NCBI GenBank assembly: GCA_050257855.1
Contig: JBLMXQ010000072.1
Span: 23,185 to 87,184, forward strand
DNA: 64,000 nucleotides
Direction: 5' to 3'
Source of the DNA: JBLMXQ01 sp050257855
Lineage (GTDB): Bacteria; Acidobacteriota; Vicinamibacteria; Vicinamibacterales; CAVVIG01
Shown: piece after piece, positions 7,059 through 17,983 of the stretch
How the letters are laid out: each line of letters opens with the position of its first letter
How positions within the stretch are numbered: position 1 is the stretch's first letter
Notes under the pieces: model-generated
What the model saw: only the letters and a program-made list of their open reading frames with translations
What the model was told of the DNA's origin: nothing
Database searches by the model: none
Position numbers and translations under genes: made by a program

Positions 7059-8721
7059 CCTGAGCCTCCGATCCGCCCGCGATCGGCGCCTCGATCAATA
7101 TGCGCGTGCCGGAGTCGGGCGCCGAGTCGATGGTGAGTTGACCGCCCACGAGCGCGATGCGCTCCCGCATGCCGGCGAGGCCGAGGCCGCGCATCGAGGG
7201 ACCGATCACCGCCGCGTCCGCCGGATCGAATCCGCGGCCGTCGTCCTCGAGCTCGAGGACGAGATGGCCGTCCTCGGCAGTGTACTGAATGAGCGCGCGG
7301 TCCGCGCCGGCGTGGCGGCCGATGTTGGCGATGGCCTCCTGGGCCGCGCGGAACAGCGCCAGCTCCACCTCGCGGGGCAGCCGTCTGTCGGTGCCGGACG
7401 CCTCGAAGGTGACGGCCACGCCGAGCGGCTCGAGCTGCTGGCGCGCGAACCACTCGATGGCCGAGGCGAGGCCGAGGTCGTCGAGCATCGACGGGCGGAG
7501 CGCGAGGATGAGACGGTGGACGCCCTCGAGCAGCCGCCCCGCGAGGCGGCGGGCGTCGACCAGCCGCTCGCGCGTGAATGCCGAGGGGTACCGCGCGAGC
7601 CCCGCATCGAGGCCCATGAGCAGCGCGTTGAGCGTCTGGCTGGTCTCGTCGTGCAGCTCGCGCGCGATGCGGAGGCGCTCGTCCTCCTGGACGGCGAGCG
7701 TGCGCTTGAGGAGCGCTCCACGCACGCGGTCGCGCTCGCGCTGGCCGAGCGCGACGCGCATGTCGTCGAGCGCGCGGGCGAGCCGGCCGGCCTCGTCGGC
7801 GCCGCCCTCCGGCACGGGCCGATCGAGATCGCCGGCCGCGATCGCCTCGGCCGAGATCGTGAGCTGCGACAGCGGCCGCACGACGCTCCCGGCCGCGCCC
7901 CACGCGAGCAGCAGGGCGACGGCGAACAGGATCGGTGTACCCACGACGGCCGCGCGGCGGAGCTGGTACGCGAGCGGCAGCGCCTCGGCGTCCGGCTGCG
8001 CGATCGTCACGGTCCACCCGAGCTCGTCGACCGGGGCCGTGGCGGCCAGCACTGCTCCGTTGCGGGCCGCGGAGGGCGGTCGCGCGCCGCCGTATGCCCG
8101 CATGTGGCCGTTCGCGTCGCGGGCTTCGACCCAGCCGCCGGGCACTGGCGCGGCGGCGGCGAGGACGCGCTGCAGCGCCGGGTGATCCTGCGGCAGGCGG
8201 CCCGCCACGGCGCCGATCGCGGCGCCGGTCTCGTCACGCATGGGCACGAGCAGCAGCACGCCGGCGCCGTCGGGCGCGGCGGCGATCGCCGGCCGCCCCT
8301 GCGCGCTCGCGGCGCGGACGACGTCGACGGTCGCTCGGTCGACGAGTGCCGATCCGGTCGGCTCGACGAGCGGCGTCGAGCCGTCGAACGGGATCACGAT
8401 CAGGTTGTCGAGCAGCCGCGAGCGGCGATACGCCTGTCGAAGATGCGCCGCGGCGTCGGGTGTCGCGTGGACGACGTCGGGATCGAGGGCGAGCGTTGCG
8501 AGCTCCTGCAGCTCCTCGTTGAGGTGGCGGTCGACGTCGGCGGCCACGGTGGTCGCGAGCCGGCGCCGCTCGTCCTCGAGCTGCGCCCGCGAGCCGGACA
8601 CCAGGACGGCGCCGAGCCAGCCGAGCGCGGCGACGAGCACGCTGGTGCCAATCAGCACCACGAGCACGACCCGCTGCCGGATCCCGTGGCGCCCGAACGA
8701 CGCGGCCCGCGGTGCGGCCAT
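7051..8721 (-). CDS. Membrane sensor histidine kinase (HAMP, HisKA_3, NarX/DegS-like)
   Basis: Senses an extracytoplasmic signal and phosphorylates the adjacent regulator. The 556-residue layout is: membrane helix at about 18-42, periplasmic sensor domain 43-250 of a Cache-like kind, second helix 256-280, HAMP 281-332 (ISAEAIAAGDLDRPVP), HisKA_3 dimerisation domain with phospho-acceptor His357 (RIARELHDETSQTLNALL), and an ATPase domain with N-box Asn466 and G-box DDGRGFD. The gene lies 9 bp after the cytochrome b gene and overlaps the regulator. The ligand is unknown. The NarX-type nitrate-binding P-box was not recognised, so this should not be called a nitrate sensor. Confidence 0.92.
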   Translation of the reverse strand: MAAPRAASFGRHGIRQRVVLVVLIGTSVLVAALGWLGAVLVSGSRAQLEDERRRLATTVAADVDRHLNEELQELATLALDPDVVHATPDAAAHLRQAYRRSRLLDNLIVIPFDGSTPLVEPTGSALVDRATVDVVRAASAQGRPAIAAAPDGAGVLLLVPMRDETGAAIGAVAGRLPQDHPALQRVLAAAAPVPGGWVEARDANGHMRAYGGARPPSAARNGAVLAATAPVDELGWTVTIAQPDAEALPLAYQLRRAAVVGTPILFAVALLLAWGAAGSVVRPLSQLTISAEAIAAGDLDRPVPEGGADEAGRLARALDDMRVALGQRERDRVRGALLKRTLAVQEDERLRIARELHDETSQTLNALLMGLDAGLARYPSAFTRERLVDARRLAGRLLEGVHRLILALRPSMLDDLGLASAIEWFARQQLEPLGVAVTFEASGTDRRLPREVELALFRAAQEAIANIGRHAGADRALIQYTAEDGHLVLELEDDGRGFDPADAAVIGPSMRGLGLAGMRERIALVGGQLTIDSAPDSGTRILIEAPIAGGSEAQDG

Positions 8722-8730
8722 TGGTTTCCC

Positions 8731-9423
8731 TTACGCGACCCGCGTCTCGGACGGCTCCTTCCCGCGCGTGCGCTCGTACTCGAGCGGGTGCTCGTGCTTC
8801 ATCCGTTCGACGCTGATCCGGCCGGTGAAGATGGTCGTGTCGAAGGGGAACACGTCCGGGCTGAGGTGCGCGTTGTAGATGTGCCAGATGATGATGATCA
8901 GGAATGCCATCAATCCCTCGTTGCTGTGGGCCACGAGGGAGACCGGGATGATGACGCCGGGCAGATACTGCGTTGCTTCGGTCGGGAAGTAGAGCACCAG
9001 GCCCGTGACGACCATGAGGATGCCGCCCATCACCATGCCCCAGTACTCGAACTTCTGGCGGTAGTCGTACCGGTCGAAGCGCGCCTGCGCGTCGGAGAGG
9101 CCGGCGTAGTACCTGAGCGTGGCGACGGCGTCGGCGAAGTCCTGGCGCGTCGGCACCATCGACAGCGGCGTCCGCCCCGTCGCCGCCCCGAAGACGATCG
9201 CCGTCGTGTGGACGAGGACCAGCGCCCCGAACGCGAAGCCGCACGCGCGGTGGATCCAGCGCGCCGCGTCCACGCCGCCGAAGACGGCCAGCAGCCACGC
9301 GGCCCAGGCCTGGTCGAAGTATTTCTGCGGCAGGCCGGTTGCGCACAGGAGCAGGAACAGGATCATCACGGTCCAGTGCTCGAACCGCTGGCGGACGCTG
9401 AACCGGGTCACGTAGGAAGTCAT
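8731..9423 (-). CDS. Membrane cytochrome b (FdnI/HydC-like, diheme)
   Basis: Quinone-reactive b-type cytochrome subunit of 230 residues. Four hydrophobic helices carry histidines in the positions expected for two hemes: His16 (RFEHWT), His58 and His72 (IHRACGFAF, LVHTT), and His166 plus His181/His186 (AHSNEG, WHIYNAH). This matches the FdnI/HydC family (cytochrome b561 fold). The ATG at 9423 overlaps the stop of the nonaheme cytochrome gene by 4 bp. Together they look like the two halves of CbcL, an inner-membrane quinol-oxidising cytochrome of metal-reducing bacteria. Electron flow direction (menaquinol to periplasmic cytochromes) is inferred. Confidence 0.88.
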   Translation of the reverse strand: MTSYVTRFSVRQRFEHWTVMILFLLLCATGLPQKYFDQAWAAWLLAVFGGVDAARWIHRACGFAFGALVLVHTTAIVFGAATGRTPLSMVPTRQDFADAVATLRYYAGLSDAQARFDRYDYRQKFEYWGMVMGGILMVVTGLVLYFPTEATQYLPGVIIPVSLVAHSNEGLMAFLIIIIWHIYNAHLSPDVFPFDTTIFTGRISVERMKHEHPLEYERTRGKEPSETRVA

Positions 9424-10469
9424 CGATTCACCACGACGCGCCACAGATGCAGCAGGATCTGAAGCGCCAGGCCGACGATCATGAAGGGGATGAACACCAT
9501 GTAGAACAGCTTGACGCCGTAGACGAGCGGCTCCTTCGAGAAGCTCGGCTCGTAGTGCGACAGCCACGCCGCCGGGAAGTTCGCGCTGGCCGAGGGATGG
9601 CACTGCTGGCAGGTCTTCTGCAGGTTCGCCTGCATCACCGGCGAGCTCTTCGCGTCGGCCTTCATGATGTCGTGCACGCCGTGGCAGTCCGTGCAGAGCG
9701 CGACGAACGCGCCGTCGCCGGCGTGGCTCTTCTCGCGGCTGCGCAGCGACGCCGTTTTGCCGTGGAAGTCGCTCACGTAGGTGGTCACGACGGCGGTGGA
9801 GAGGCCGTACTTTGCCATCAGCTTCTGGTTGCCGTGGCACGACCCGCACAGCTGGGGCGTCTTCAGGCGCCAGTCCACTTCACGCGGACCGGCGACGTCA
9901 TGCGTGCGGTGGCAGTCGTTGCAGACCGGCACGTCGGCCGCGTTCGGCCCGCCGAGCGCCTGGCCGTGCACGCTCTTGCGGTACGCCTCCGAGACGCCCG
10001 CATGGCACGTGCCGCACGTGTCGACGATCCGCGCCCGCGACTTCGTGGGATCCGCGATCTCGTGCGAGCCGTGGCAGTCGGTGCACAGCGGCGCGGTGCG
10101 GTCGCCGCGGGCGAGCGCGGCATAGTGCACGCTGTCGAGCGTCTTGGTGTATTCGGAGAAGTGGCAGCGCTTGCACTGCTCGTAGTAGGCGACCGAGAAG
10201 TCGCGCGCCGTGCGGAACGACCGCTCGGGATGCGGAATCTCCTTCATTTCAGCGTGGCAGTCGAGGCACGTCAGCTTCTTCCCGTGCACACTCGCCTTGA
10301 ACCGGTCGAGGTCGACGTGCAGCGAGCGCTTCTCGCCGCTCGGCAGGTCGACCGACAGCGAGGCGTCGCCGTGGCACGTGAGGCACGTGTCCTGTTCTTC
10401 GAGCTGCGCGGCGGTCGGGGCGGAAGGCGGCTGAGCGAGTGCGACGGCGAACGTCAGAGCCAGGAGCAT
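9420..10469 (-). CDS. Nonaheme c-type cytochrome with C-terminal membrane anchor
   Basis: Periplasmic multiheme cytochrome. Nine CxxCH heme-binding motifs are visible: CLTCH, CLDCH, CKRCH, CTDCH, CGTCH, CNDCH, CGSCH, CTDCH, CQQCH. A signal peptide starts at the Met used here (MLLALTFAVALAQPPS) with a GAGGA ribosome binding site; an upstream in-frame start at 10535 would add 22 residues without signal character. A hydrophobic helix near the C-terminus (FYMVFIPFMIVGLALQILLH) anchors it next to the cytochrome b, whose gene overlaps by 4 bp. It likely passes electrons from quinol, via cytochrome b, to periplasmic or extracellular acceptors. First gene of a four-gene operon with a two-component system. 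Confidence 0.92.
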   Translation of the reverse strand: MLLALTFAVALAQPPSAPTAAQLEEQDTCLTCHGDASLSVDLPSGEKRSLHVDLDRFKASVHGKKLTCLDCHAEMKEIPHPERSFRTARDFSVAYYEQCKRCHFSEYTKTLDSVHYAALARGDRTAPLCTDCHGSHEIADPTKSRARIVDTCGTCHAGVSEAYRKSVHGQALGGPNAADVPVCNDCHRTHDVAGPREVDWRLKTPQLCGSCHGNQKLMAKYGLSTAVVTTYVSDFHGKTASLRSREKSHAGDGAFVALCTDCHGVHDIMKADAKSSPVMQANLQKTCQQCHPSASANFPAAWLSHYEPSFSKEPLVYGVKLFYMVFIPFMIVGLALQILLHLWRVVVNR

Positions 10470-10699
10470 GGAGGAATCCTCGTCCGGGGGACCCCTCCAG
10501 TACCCGCAACCACGAAATAGCAAGGCGACTGCCACCGACCAGGTGGCGCGAGGCGCCGGATTACGCGCCGAATCGCAGGACGGAACGGCGTCGCTCCGCG
10601 CTCCCGGCGGACGGTCGACCTCCGGCGCGCCGGGTTTCCGTCACGATGCCCGGAACCCGACGCGCGGAGCGCAGCGAATATGGGATGTCGCGGGTCCCG

Positions 10700-11044
10700 C
10701 TACGCGACGGTCGGCGTCCGCGCGAGCGCGCGCGACTCGACGAGCGACACGACGATCGCGATGACGCCGCAGACGACGTCGTTCGCCATCGCACCGGGGA
10801 TCGCCCGGTAGCCGAGGACGAACGGTGCGAGCAGGATCCAGATCCCGCAGAGCAGCTGGAACCACGCGGTGCCGACCGGCGCGGCGACCGCCGCGACAAT
10901 CCACCACGAGAAGCCGATCAGCAGGATCCCGAGCACGATGTCTTCGGCCGTCGCCACCCTGCTCATGCCTGAGTAGCCGATGGCGAACGGCGCGACGATG
11001 AGCCAGATGCCGAGGATCAGATTGATCCAGGTGACGTTCTTCAT
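10700..11044 (-). CDS. SPW-repeat membrane protein
   Basis: A 114-residue membrane protein made of two similar halves, each with a pair of helices: NLILGIWLIVAPFAIGYSG and LLCGIWILLAPFVLGYRA. This is the SPW repeat family (Ser/Ala-Pro-Trp/Phe helices). The function of the family is unknown. The ATG at 11044 is followed by a typical start (MKNVTWINLILG). It appears to be monocistronic, separated from the cytochrome operon by about 230 bp in which no gene is seen. Confidence 0.8.
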   Translation of the reverse strand: MKNVTWINLILGIWLIVAPFAIGYSGMSRVATAEDIVLGILLIGFSWWIVAAVAAPVGTAWFQLLCGIWILLAPFVLGYRAIPGAMANDVVCGVIAIVVSLVESRALARTPTVA

Positions 11045-11113
11045 TGAGCCCTCCTCACGATTTCTTCACGGTCGAGGAGTGCAAGACGCGTGCGAATGAA
11101 GAACGCGGCCGCT

Positions 11114-11650
11114 CTACATCCCGCGGCTCGCCGGCGGCACGATGCCGTTCAGGCGCAGATAGGTCGTCATGTTTCCGTACTCATCCCAGGCGTGCCCGAG
11201 CGTGAACCAGACCAGCCGCGCCCGCGTCGACGGCCCCAGGAACCGCGGCCCCGGCACCGCCTCGAGCAGCGACTGATCGGTCTGCTCGTTGAGCACGGCG
11301 GTTCCGTAGTCATACGAGTCGGCAATGGCTTTGAGAATGTCCGCCTTCGAGGTCGCCTTCTCGTTGATCGCGGGAGCGGCAGCCTTGCCGCCGAGCATCT
11401 TCATCATCATCACGTTGGCGCCGGCGACGTGGAGGATTTGCTCTCCGTAGCTGCGCTGCGCGGGCGTCGGCTTGAAGCTGAACTTCTCCTCCGGCATCGC
11501 ATCGGAGATCTTGACCATGCGATCCTTCATGGCCGTCCAGTCCTTCAGCAGATCGGCGTGCAGCGTGGTGGTGGATTGGGCGGCGGGCCGGAGCGTGGCG
11601 GCCACGACCGCGGCGGCGACGAGCGGAAGCAGACACAGCGTCTTTTTCAT
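11114..11650 (-). CDS. DinB-family protein, exported
   Basis: Four-helix DinB/YfiT-like protein of 178 residues beginning with a signal peptide (MKKTLCLLPLVAAAVVAAT, cleavage near RPAAQS). The DinB pattern is seen in AMPEEKFSFKPTPAQRSYGE, ILHVAGANVMMM and LGHAWDEYGNMTTYLRLNGI, with histidines at two of the three usual metal-ligand places. Such proteins bind a divalent metal, and some are thiol-dependent transferases, but exported acidobacterial copies have no known role. The start is the ATG at 11648-11650; an upstream open frame is only the shadow of the amidohydrolase gene, which diverges from it with a 54-bp gap. Confidence 0.85.
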   Translation of the reverse strand: MKKTLCLLPLVAAAVVAATLRPAAQSTTTLHADLLKDWTAMKDRMVKISDAMPEEKFSFKPTPAQRSYGEQILHVAGANVMMMKMLGGKAAAPAINEKATSKADILKAIADSYDYGTAVLNEQTDQSLLEAVPGPRFLGPSTRARLVWFTLGHAWDEYGNMTTYLRLNGIVPPASRGM

Positions 11651-11704
11651 GGAGGTCAGCTTAGCAGAAAATCGCGGCCTGCTGAGCGGTGATAGCATCT
11701 CCAC

Positions 11705-13399
11705 ATGCCCAGCCGCGTCGTCGTTCCCGTCCTCGCCGTGGCGCTGCTCGCCGCGTCCGGATTCGCACAGCGTCCGGCCGCGGGACGATTCGATCTGCTG
11801 ATCGCGCACGGCCGCATCGTCGACGGCACCGGAAGCCCGTGGTTCCGCGGCGACGTCGGCATCGTCGGCGATCGCATCGCTGCCGTCGGCGATCTGCACG
11901 GCGCCGCGGCAGCGGCGACGATCGACGCGCACGATCTCGTGGTCGCGCCAGGGTTCATCGATCTGCTCGGGCAGTCGGAATTCAACGTGCTCGTGGACAA
12001 CCGCGCCGCCAGCAAGGTTCTGCAGGGCGTCACGACCGAGGTCACCGGCGAGGGGAGCTCGATCGCGCCGGTCAACGACCGGCTGATGGCCGAGGCGGCG
12101 CCGAGCGCCCGGCATTTCGGCGTCGTGCAGGACTGGCGCACGCTCACCGACTACTTCCGCCGGCTGGACGAGCGTACGCATCCCGCGATCAACATCGGCA
12201 CGTTCGTGGGCGCCGGGGGCATCCGCGACTACGTCATCGGCAAGGACGATCGTCCGGCGACCGCGACGGAGCTCGAGCGCATGAAGACGCTCGTGGCGCA
12301 GGCGATGCGGCAGGGGGCGCTCGGCGTGAGCACGTCGCTCCAGTACGTGCCGGATCGCTTTGCGTCGACCGACGAGATCGTCGAGCTCGCGAAGGTCGCG
12401 GCGGGCTATGGAGGCGTCTACTTCACCCACCAGCGTTCGGAAGGCGCGCAGATCTTCGAGTCGCTCGACGAAGTGTTCGCCATCGCCCGGCGCGCGCACA
12501 TCCCGGCGGAGATCTGGCACCTGAAGACCGCGTACAAGCCGAACTTCGGCAAGATGCCCGACGTCCTCCGGCGCATCGAAGCCGCCCGCGCCCGCGGGCT
12601 CGATGTGACCGCGAACGTCTACCCGTACACGCGCGCCTCGAACGGCCTCGACGCCTGCCTGCCGCTCTGGGTCCGCGAAGGCGGCCTCGAGAAGATGCTC
12701 GCGCGCCTGAAGGATCCCGCTCAGCGCGAGCGCATCCGCGCGGACATGGCCGACGCGAACGCGACCTCCTGGGAGAACCAGTGGTACGGCTCCGGCGGCG
12801 GCGACGGCGTGATGCTCTCGTCCGTGCTCGATCCGTCGCTGCGGAAGTACGAAGGGATGACGCTGACCGAGATCGGCCGGGCGATGGGCGAGGATCCGCG
12901 CGACGCGGTGATGGATCTCGTCATCGCCGATCGTGGCGAGAGCTCGGTCATCACCAGCATCATGAGCGGGGACGACGTGCGCGCGGCGCTGGCCAGCCCG
13001 CTGGTGGGCATCGGCACCGACTCCGGCGCGCAGGCCGAAGACGGGCCGCTGTCCGTGTCGAAGTCGCACCCGCGCGCGTGGGGATCGTTTCCGCGCATTC
13101 TCGGCCGGTACGTGCGCGACGAGCATGTGCTGACGCTCGAAGAGGCCGTGCGCAAGGTGACGTCGAAGGCCGCCGACCGCGTGCACTTCACGGATCGCGG
13201 CGTCCTTCGGCCCGGCATGGCGGCGGACATCACCGTGTTCGATCCCGCCGGGATCAGGGACGTCGCGACGTATGCCGACCCGAAGCACTATGCCGTCGGC
13301 GTCCGATATGTCGTGGTCAACGGGCGCCCCGTGGTCAGCGACGGCGCGCTCACCGATGCGCGTCCCGGCCGGGCGCTGCTGGGCCCCGGCGCGAACTGA
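11705..13399 (+). CDS. Exported D-aminoacylase-like amidohydrolase with altered metal site
   Basis: Amidohydrolase-superfamily protein (564 residues) closest to N-acyl-D-amino-acid deacylases, with a signal peptide (about residues 1-21, ending SGFAQ). Family features: GRIVDGTGSPWFRGDVGIV, APGFID, HQRSEG, IWHLK, GTDSG and the C-terminal DITVFDPA. The usual HxH after PGFID is missing (here APGFIDLLGQSE), and the usual NCG cysteine is replaced (VTGEGSSIAP). The other metal-site residues (His of THQRSE, His of WHLK, Asp of GTDSG) are kept. It may therefore be a mononuclear enzyme. Its substrate is unknown; a dipeptide, N-acyl amino acid or lactam are possible. Confidence 0.8.
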   Translation: MPSRVVVPVLAVALLAASGFAQRPAAGRFDLLIAHGRIVDGTGSPWFRGDVGIVGDRIAAVGDLHGAAAAATIDAHDLVVAPGFIDLLGQSEFNVLVDNRAASKVLQGVTTEVTGEGSSIAPVNDRLMAEAAPSARHFGVVQDWRTLTDYFRRLDERTHPAINIGTFVGAGGIRDYVIGKDDRPATATELERMKTLVAQAMRQGALGVSTSLQYVPDRFASTDEIVELAKVAAGYGGVYFTHQRSEGAQIFESLDEVFAIARRAHIPAEIWHLKTAYKPNFGKMPDVLRRIEAARARGLDVTANVYPYTRASNGLDACLPLWVREGGLEKMLARLKDPAQRERIRADMADANATSWENQWYGSGGGDGVMLSSVLDPSLRKYEGMTLTEIGRAMGEDPRDAVMDLVIADRGESSVITSIMSGDDVRAALASPLVGIGTDSGAQAEDGPLSVSKSHPRAWGSFPRILGRYVRDEHVLTLEEAVRKVTSKAADRVHFTDRGVLRPGMAADITVFDPAGIRDVATYADPKHYAVGVRYVVVNGRPVVSDGALTDARPGRALLGPGAN

Positions 13400-13475
13400 A
13401 GCCGATAGCCAACAGCCGATAGCCGATAGCCGATAGCCGAAGCTGATAGCCGATAGCCAACAGCCGATAGCTACT
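13400..13475. repeat. Seven-nucleotide tandem repeat array (AGCCGAT type)
   Basis: Eleven units follow directly after the amidohydrolase stop codon: AGCCGAT (six copies), AGCCAAC (two), AGCTGAT, a 6-mer AGCCGA and AGCTACT. The larger block GCCGATAGCCAACAGCCGAT occurs twice (13401 and 13449), showing internal duplication. The array fills the whole gap up to the next start codon at 13478, leaving no ordinary ribosome binding site. It resembles the heptanucleotide STRR arrays known from cyanobacteria in form, not in sequence. Confidence 0.9.
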
Positions 13476-13477
13476 CT

Positions 13478-14386
13478 ATGCCCATCCTCTCAACGGACGT
13501 GTCGTACGCCGACTTGAACTTCCTCGGCGTCCCGCGCGTGATCGCGACCGGCATCCTGCAGGGCAGGGGAGGCCTCGCGCTGGTCGACCCCGGACCGTCC
13601 ACGACCCTCCCGGCGCTCAGGGCGGAGCTCGACCGCCTCGGCGCGGCGATCGCCGACGTGGAGGCGCTGCTGCTGACGCACATCCACCTCGATCACGCCG
13701 GAGCCACGGGAACGCTGGTCGGCGAGAATCCGCGGATCCGCGTGTTCGTGCACGAGCGGGGCGCCCGGCACATCGTCGATCCGGAGAAGCTGCTCGCGAG
13801 CGCGACGCGGCTGTACGGTGCCGACATGGACCGGCTCTGGGGCGAGGTCCGGCCGGTACCGGCGAATGCGGTGACCGCTCTCGGCGGCGGTGAGCGGATT
13901 GAAGCGGGCGGACGCACGCTGAGGGTGGCCTACACGCCCGGGCACGCGCGGCATCATGTCAGCTATCTCATCGAGGACGCGGGGATCGCGTTCGTCGGCG
14001 ATACCGCCGGCATCAAGCTGACGCCTCGCGGATACGTGCTCCCGCCGACGCCGCCCCCCGACATCGACCTCGACGCCTGGCGCGACAGCCTCGCGCTCAT
14101 CGGCGCGTGGCGGCCCGACACGCTCTTCCTCACGCACTTCGGGCCTTCGTCGCCGTCGGCGGCGCACCTGGCGGCGCTGGCAGATCATCTGGATCTCGCC
14201 GCGACGCTGGCCCGCGAGTCGCTCGCCCGCGAAGACAGCGACGAGGCGCGCGAAGCCTGGTTCACCAGTGAGCTGGCGGGCGAACTCCGGCGGCGCATGC
14301 CCGCGCCGGAGGTGGACGCGTACCAGATCGCCGGACGTTTCGACTTGAGCTGGCGCGGCCTGGCGCGGTACTGGCGGACGCGCTGA
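13478..14386 (+). CDS. MBL-fold metallo-hydrolase
   Basis: Cytoplasmic metallo-beta-lactamase-fold hydrolase (302 residues; no signal peptide). The zinc motif is THIHLDHAG (His68, His70, Asp72, His73), followed by YTPGHARHH, GDTAG and LTHFG, the remaining metal ligands. A C-terminal helical extension (about 215-300) is of the kind seen in acidobacterial and actinobacterial MBL proteins annotated only as hydrolases. The substrate is unknown. The start is preceded directly by a heptanucleotide repeat, so translation may be weak or leader-independent. Confidence 0.85.
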   Translation: MPILSTDVSYADLNFLGVPRVIATGILQGRGGLALVDPGPSTTLPALRAELDRLGAAIADVEALLLTHIHLDHAGATGTLVGENPRIRVFVHERGARHIVDPEKLLASATRLYGADMDRLWGEVRPVPANAVTALGGGERIEAGGRTLRVAYTPGHARHHVSYLIEDAGIAFVGDTAGIKLTPRGYVLPPTPPPDIDLDAWRDSLALIGAWRPDTLFLTHFGPSSPSAAHLAALADHLDLAATLARESLAREDSDEAREAWFTSELAGELRRRMPAPEVDAYQIAGRFDLSWRGLARYWRTR

Positions 14387-14392
14387 CGGCGG

Positions 14393-14839
14393 CTAGGCGG
14401 TGGCGCGCGAGTCGGCGACCACGTCGGCCGCCGAGCGGCGCGGATCGATCATGAGGCGGAGCGCCAGCCCCTGCGGCTTCCCGGGTGCGGGCGGAGCGAT
14501 CCGGTACACGGCCGACAGGATCCGACCCTGGCGGAGCGCGGCCGGCACGACGTCGCCGTCGCGGACGTCGCGTTCCAGCTGAAACTGCACGAGCCGGAAG
14601 AGCGGGATCGACACCACGGAATGACACTCCACGAACACGCCCAGCTCGCTGACGTCACGCGTGACGACGCTGGCGAAGCGGGTCGTCCCGCGCTGGTCCT
14701 TCCACGTCAGGCGGGCCGGGAGCCTCACTGGCCGACGAGGAACCGATCGACGAGTGACGGTGGATACGGGAACCTGGACCGGGGACATGTGCTTCACAGG
14801 AGGCCTCATGTGGAGTGGAGCCGCTCTCTGGGGTATCAA
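14393..14839 (-). CDS. PilZ-domain protein
   Basis: Probable cyclic-di-GMP receptor. The PilZ pattern is present: basic RRPVRLPARLTW at the N-terminal side (RxxxR-like), then TRDVSELGVFVE, corresponding to the (D/N)xSxxG motif, followed by beta strands ending in GLALRLMIDP. The total of 148 residues is about one PilZ domain plus a short, poorly conserved N-terminus. The start is uncertain: ATGs at 14839, 14809 and 14788 are all in frame, and none has a clear ribosome binding site. It is convergent with the MBL gene, 6 bp away. Confidence 0.7.
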   Translation of the reverse strand: MIPQRAAPLHMRPPVKHMSPVQVPVSTVTRRSVPRRPVRLPARLTWKDQRGTTRFASVVTRDVSELGVFVECHSVVSIPLFRLVQFQLERDVRDGDVVPAALRQGRILSAVYRIAPPAPGKPQGLALRLMIDPRRSAADVVADSRATA

Positions 14840-15009
14840 GTTCCAGGCCGAGTGCGGCGCCGTGCCTCCGTGAGCTACCTGAACAACGCTAAATCACTTC
14901 AATCATTGGGCTTAGATATTTCGTGCAGGTGGTCGATTATCTGTGAAACCAAGGATAGTTAGTATCCATTAAGCAGTGGAACTGATTACTTTATAACCAC
15001 TACTGGCGC
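14840..15009. other. AT-rich intergenic region
   Basis: About 170 bp between the PilZ gene and the end of the sigma54 activator gene. It is clearly richer in A and T than the surroundings from about 14880 to 15000 and contains a small inverted repeat GGATA-N5-TATCC (14953-14967). No convincing promoter, terminator, sigma54 site (GG-N10-GC) or gene was found in it. Confidence 0.5.
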
Positions 15010-17949
<2,940 letters not shown>

Positions 17950-17983
17950 GGACGCAGTATACGAGGTAAACGACCGCCCGTCA

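Noticed and set aside
7051..8721. Naming the sensor kinase NarX
   Set aside because: HAMP and HisKA_3 layout is similar, but the nitrate-binding P-box was not recognised in the periplasmic domain.
11114..13288. A long minus-strand frame that would fuse an unknown domain to the DinB protein
   Set aside because: The part upstream of 11650 is antisense to the amidohydrolase gene; the signal peptide at 11650 marks the true DinB start.
13400..13475. Heptanucleotide array as CRISPR or a set of operator sites
   Set aside because: Units are contiguous without spacers, and similar arrays lie at gene ends rather than only at promoters.
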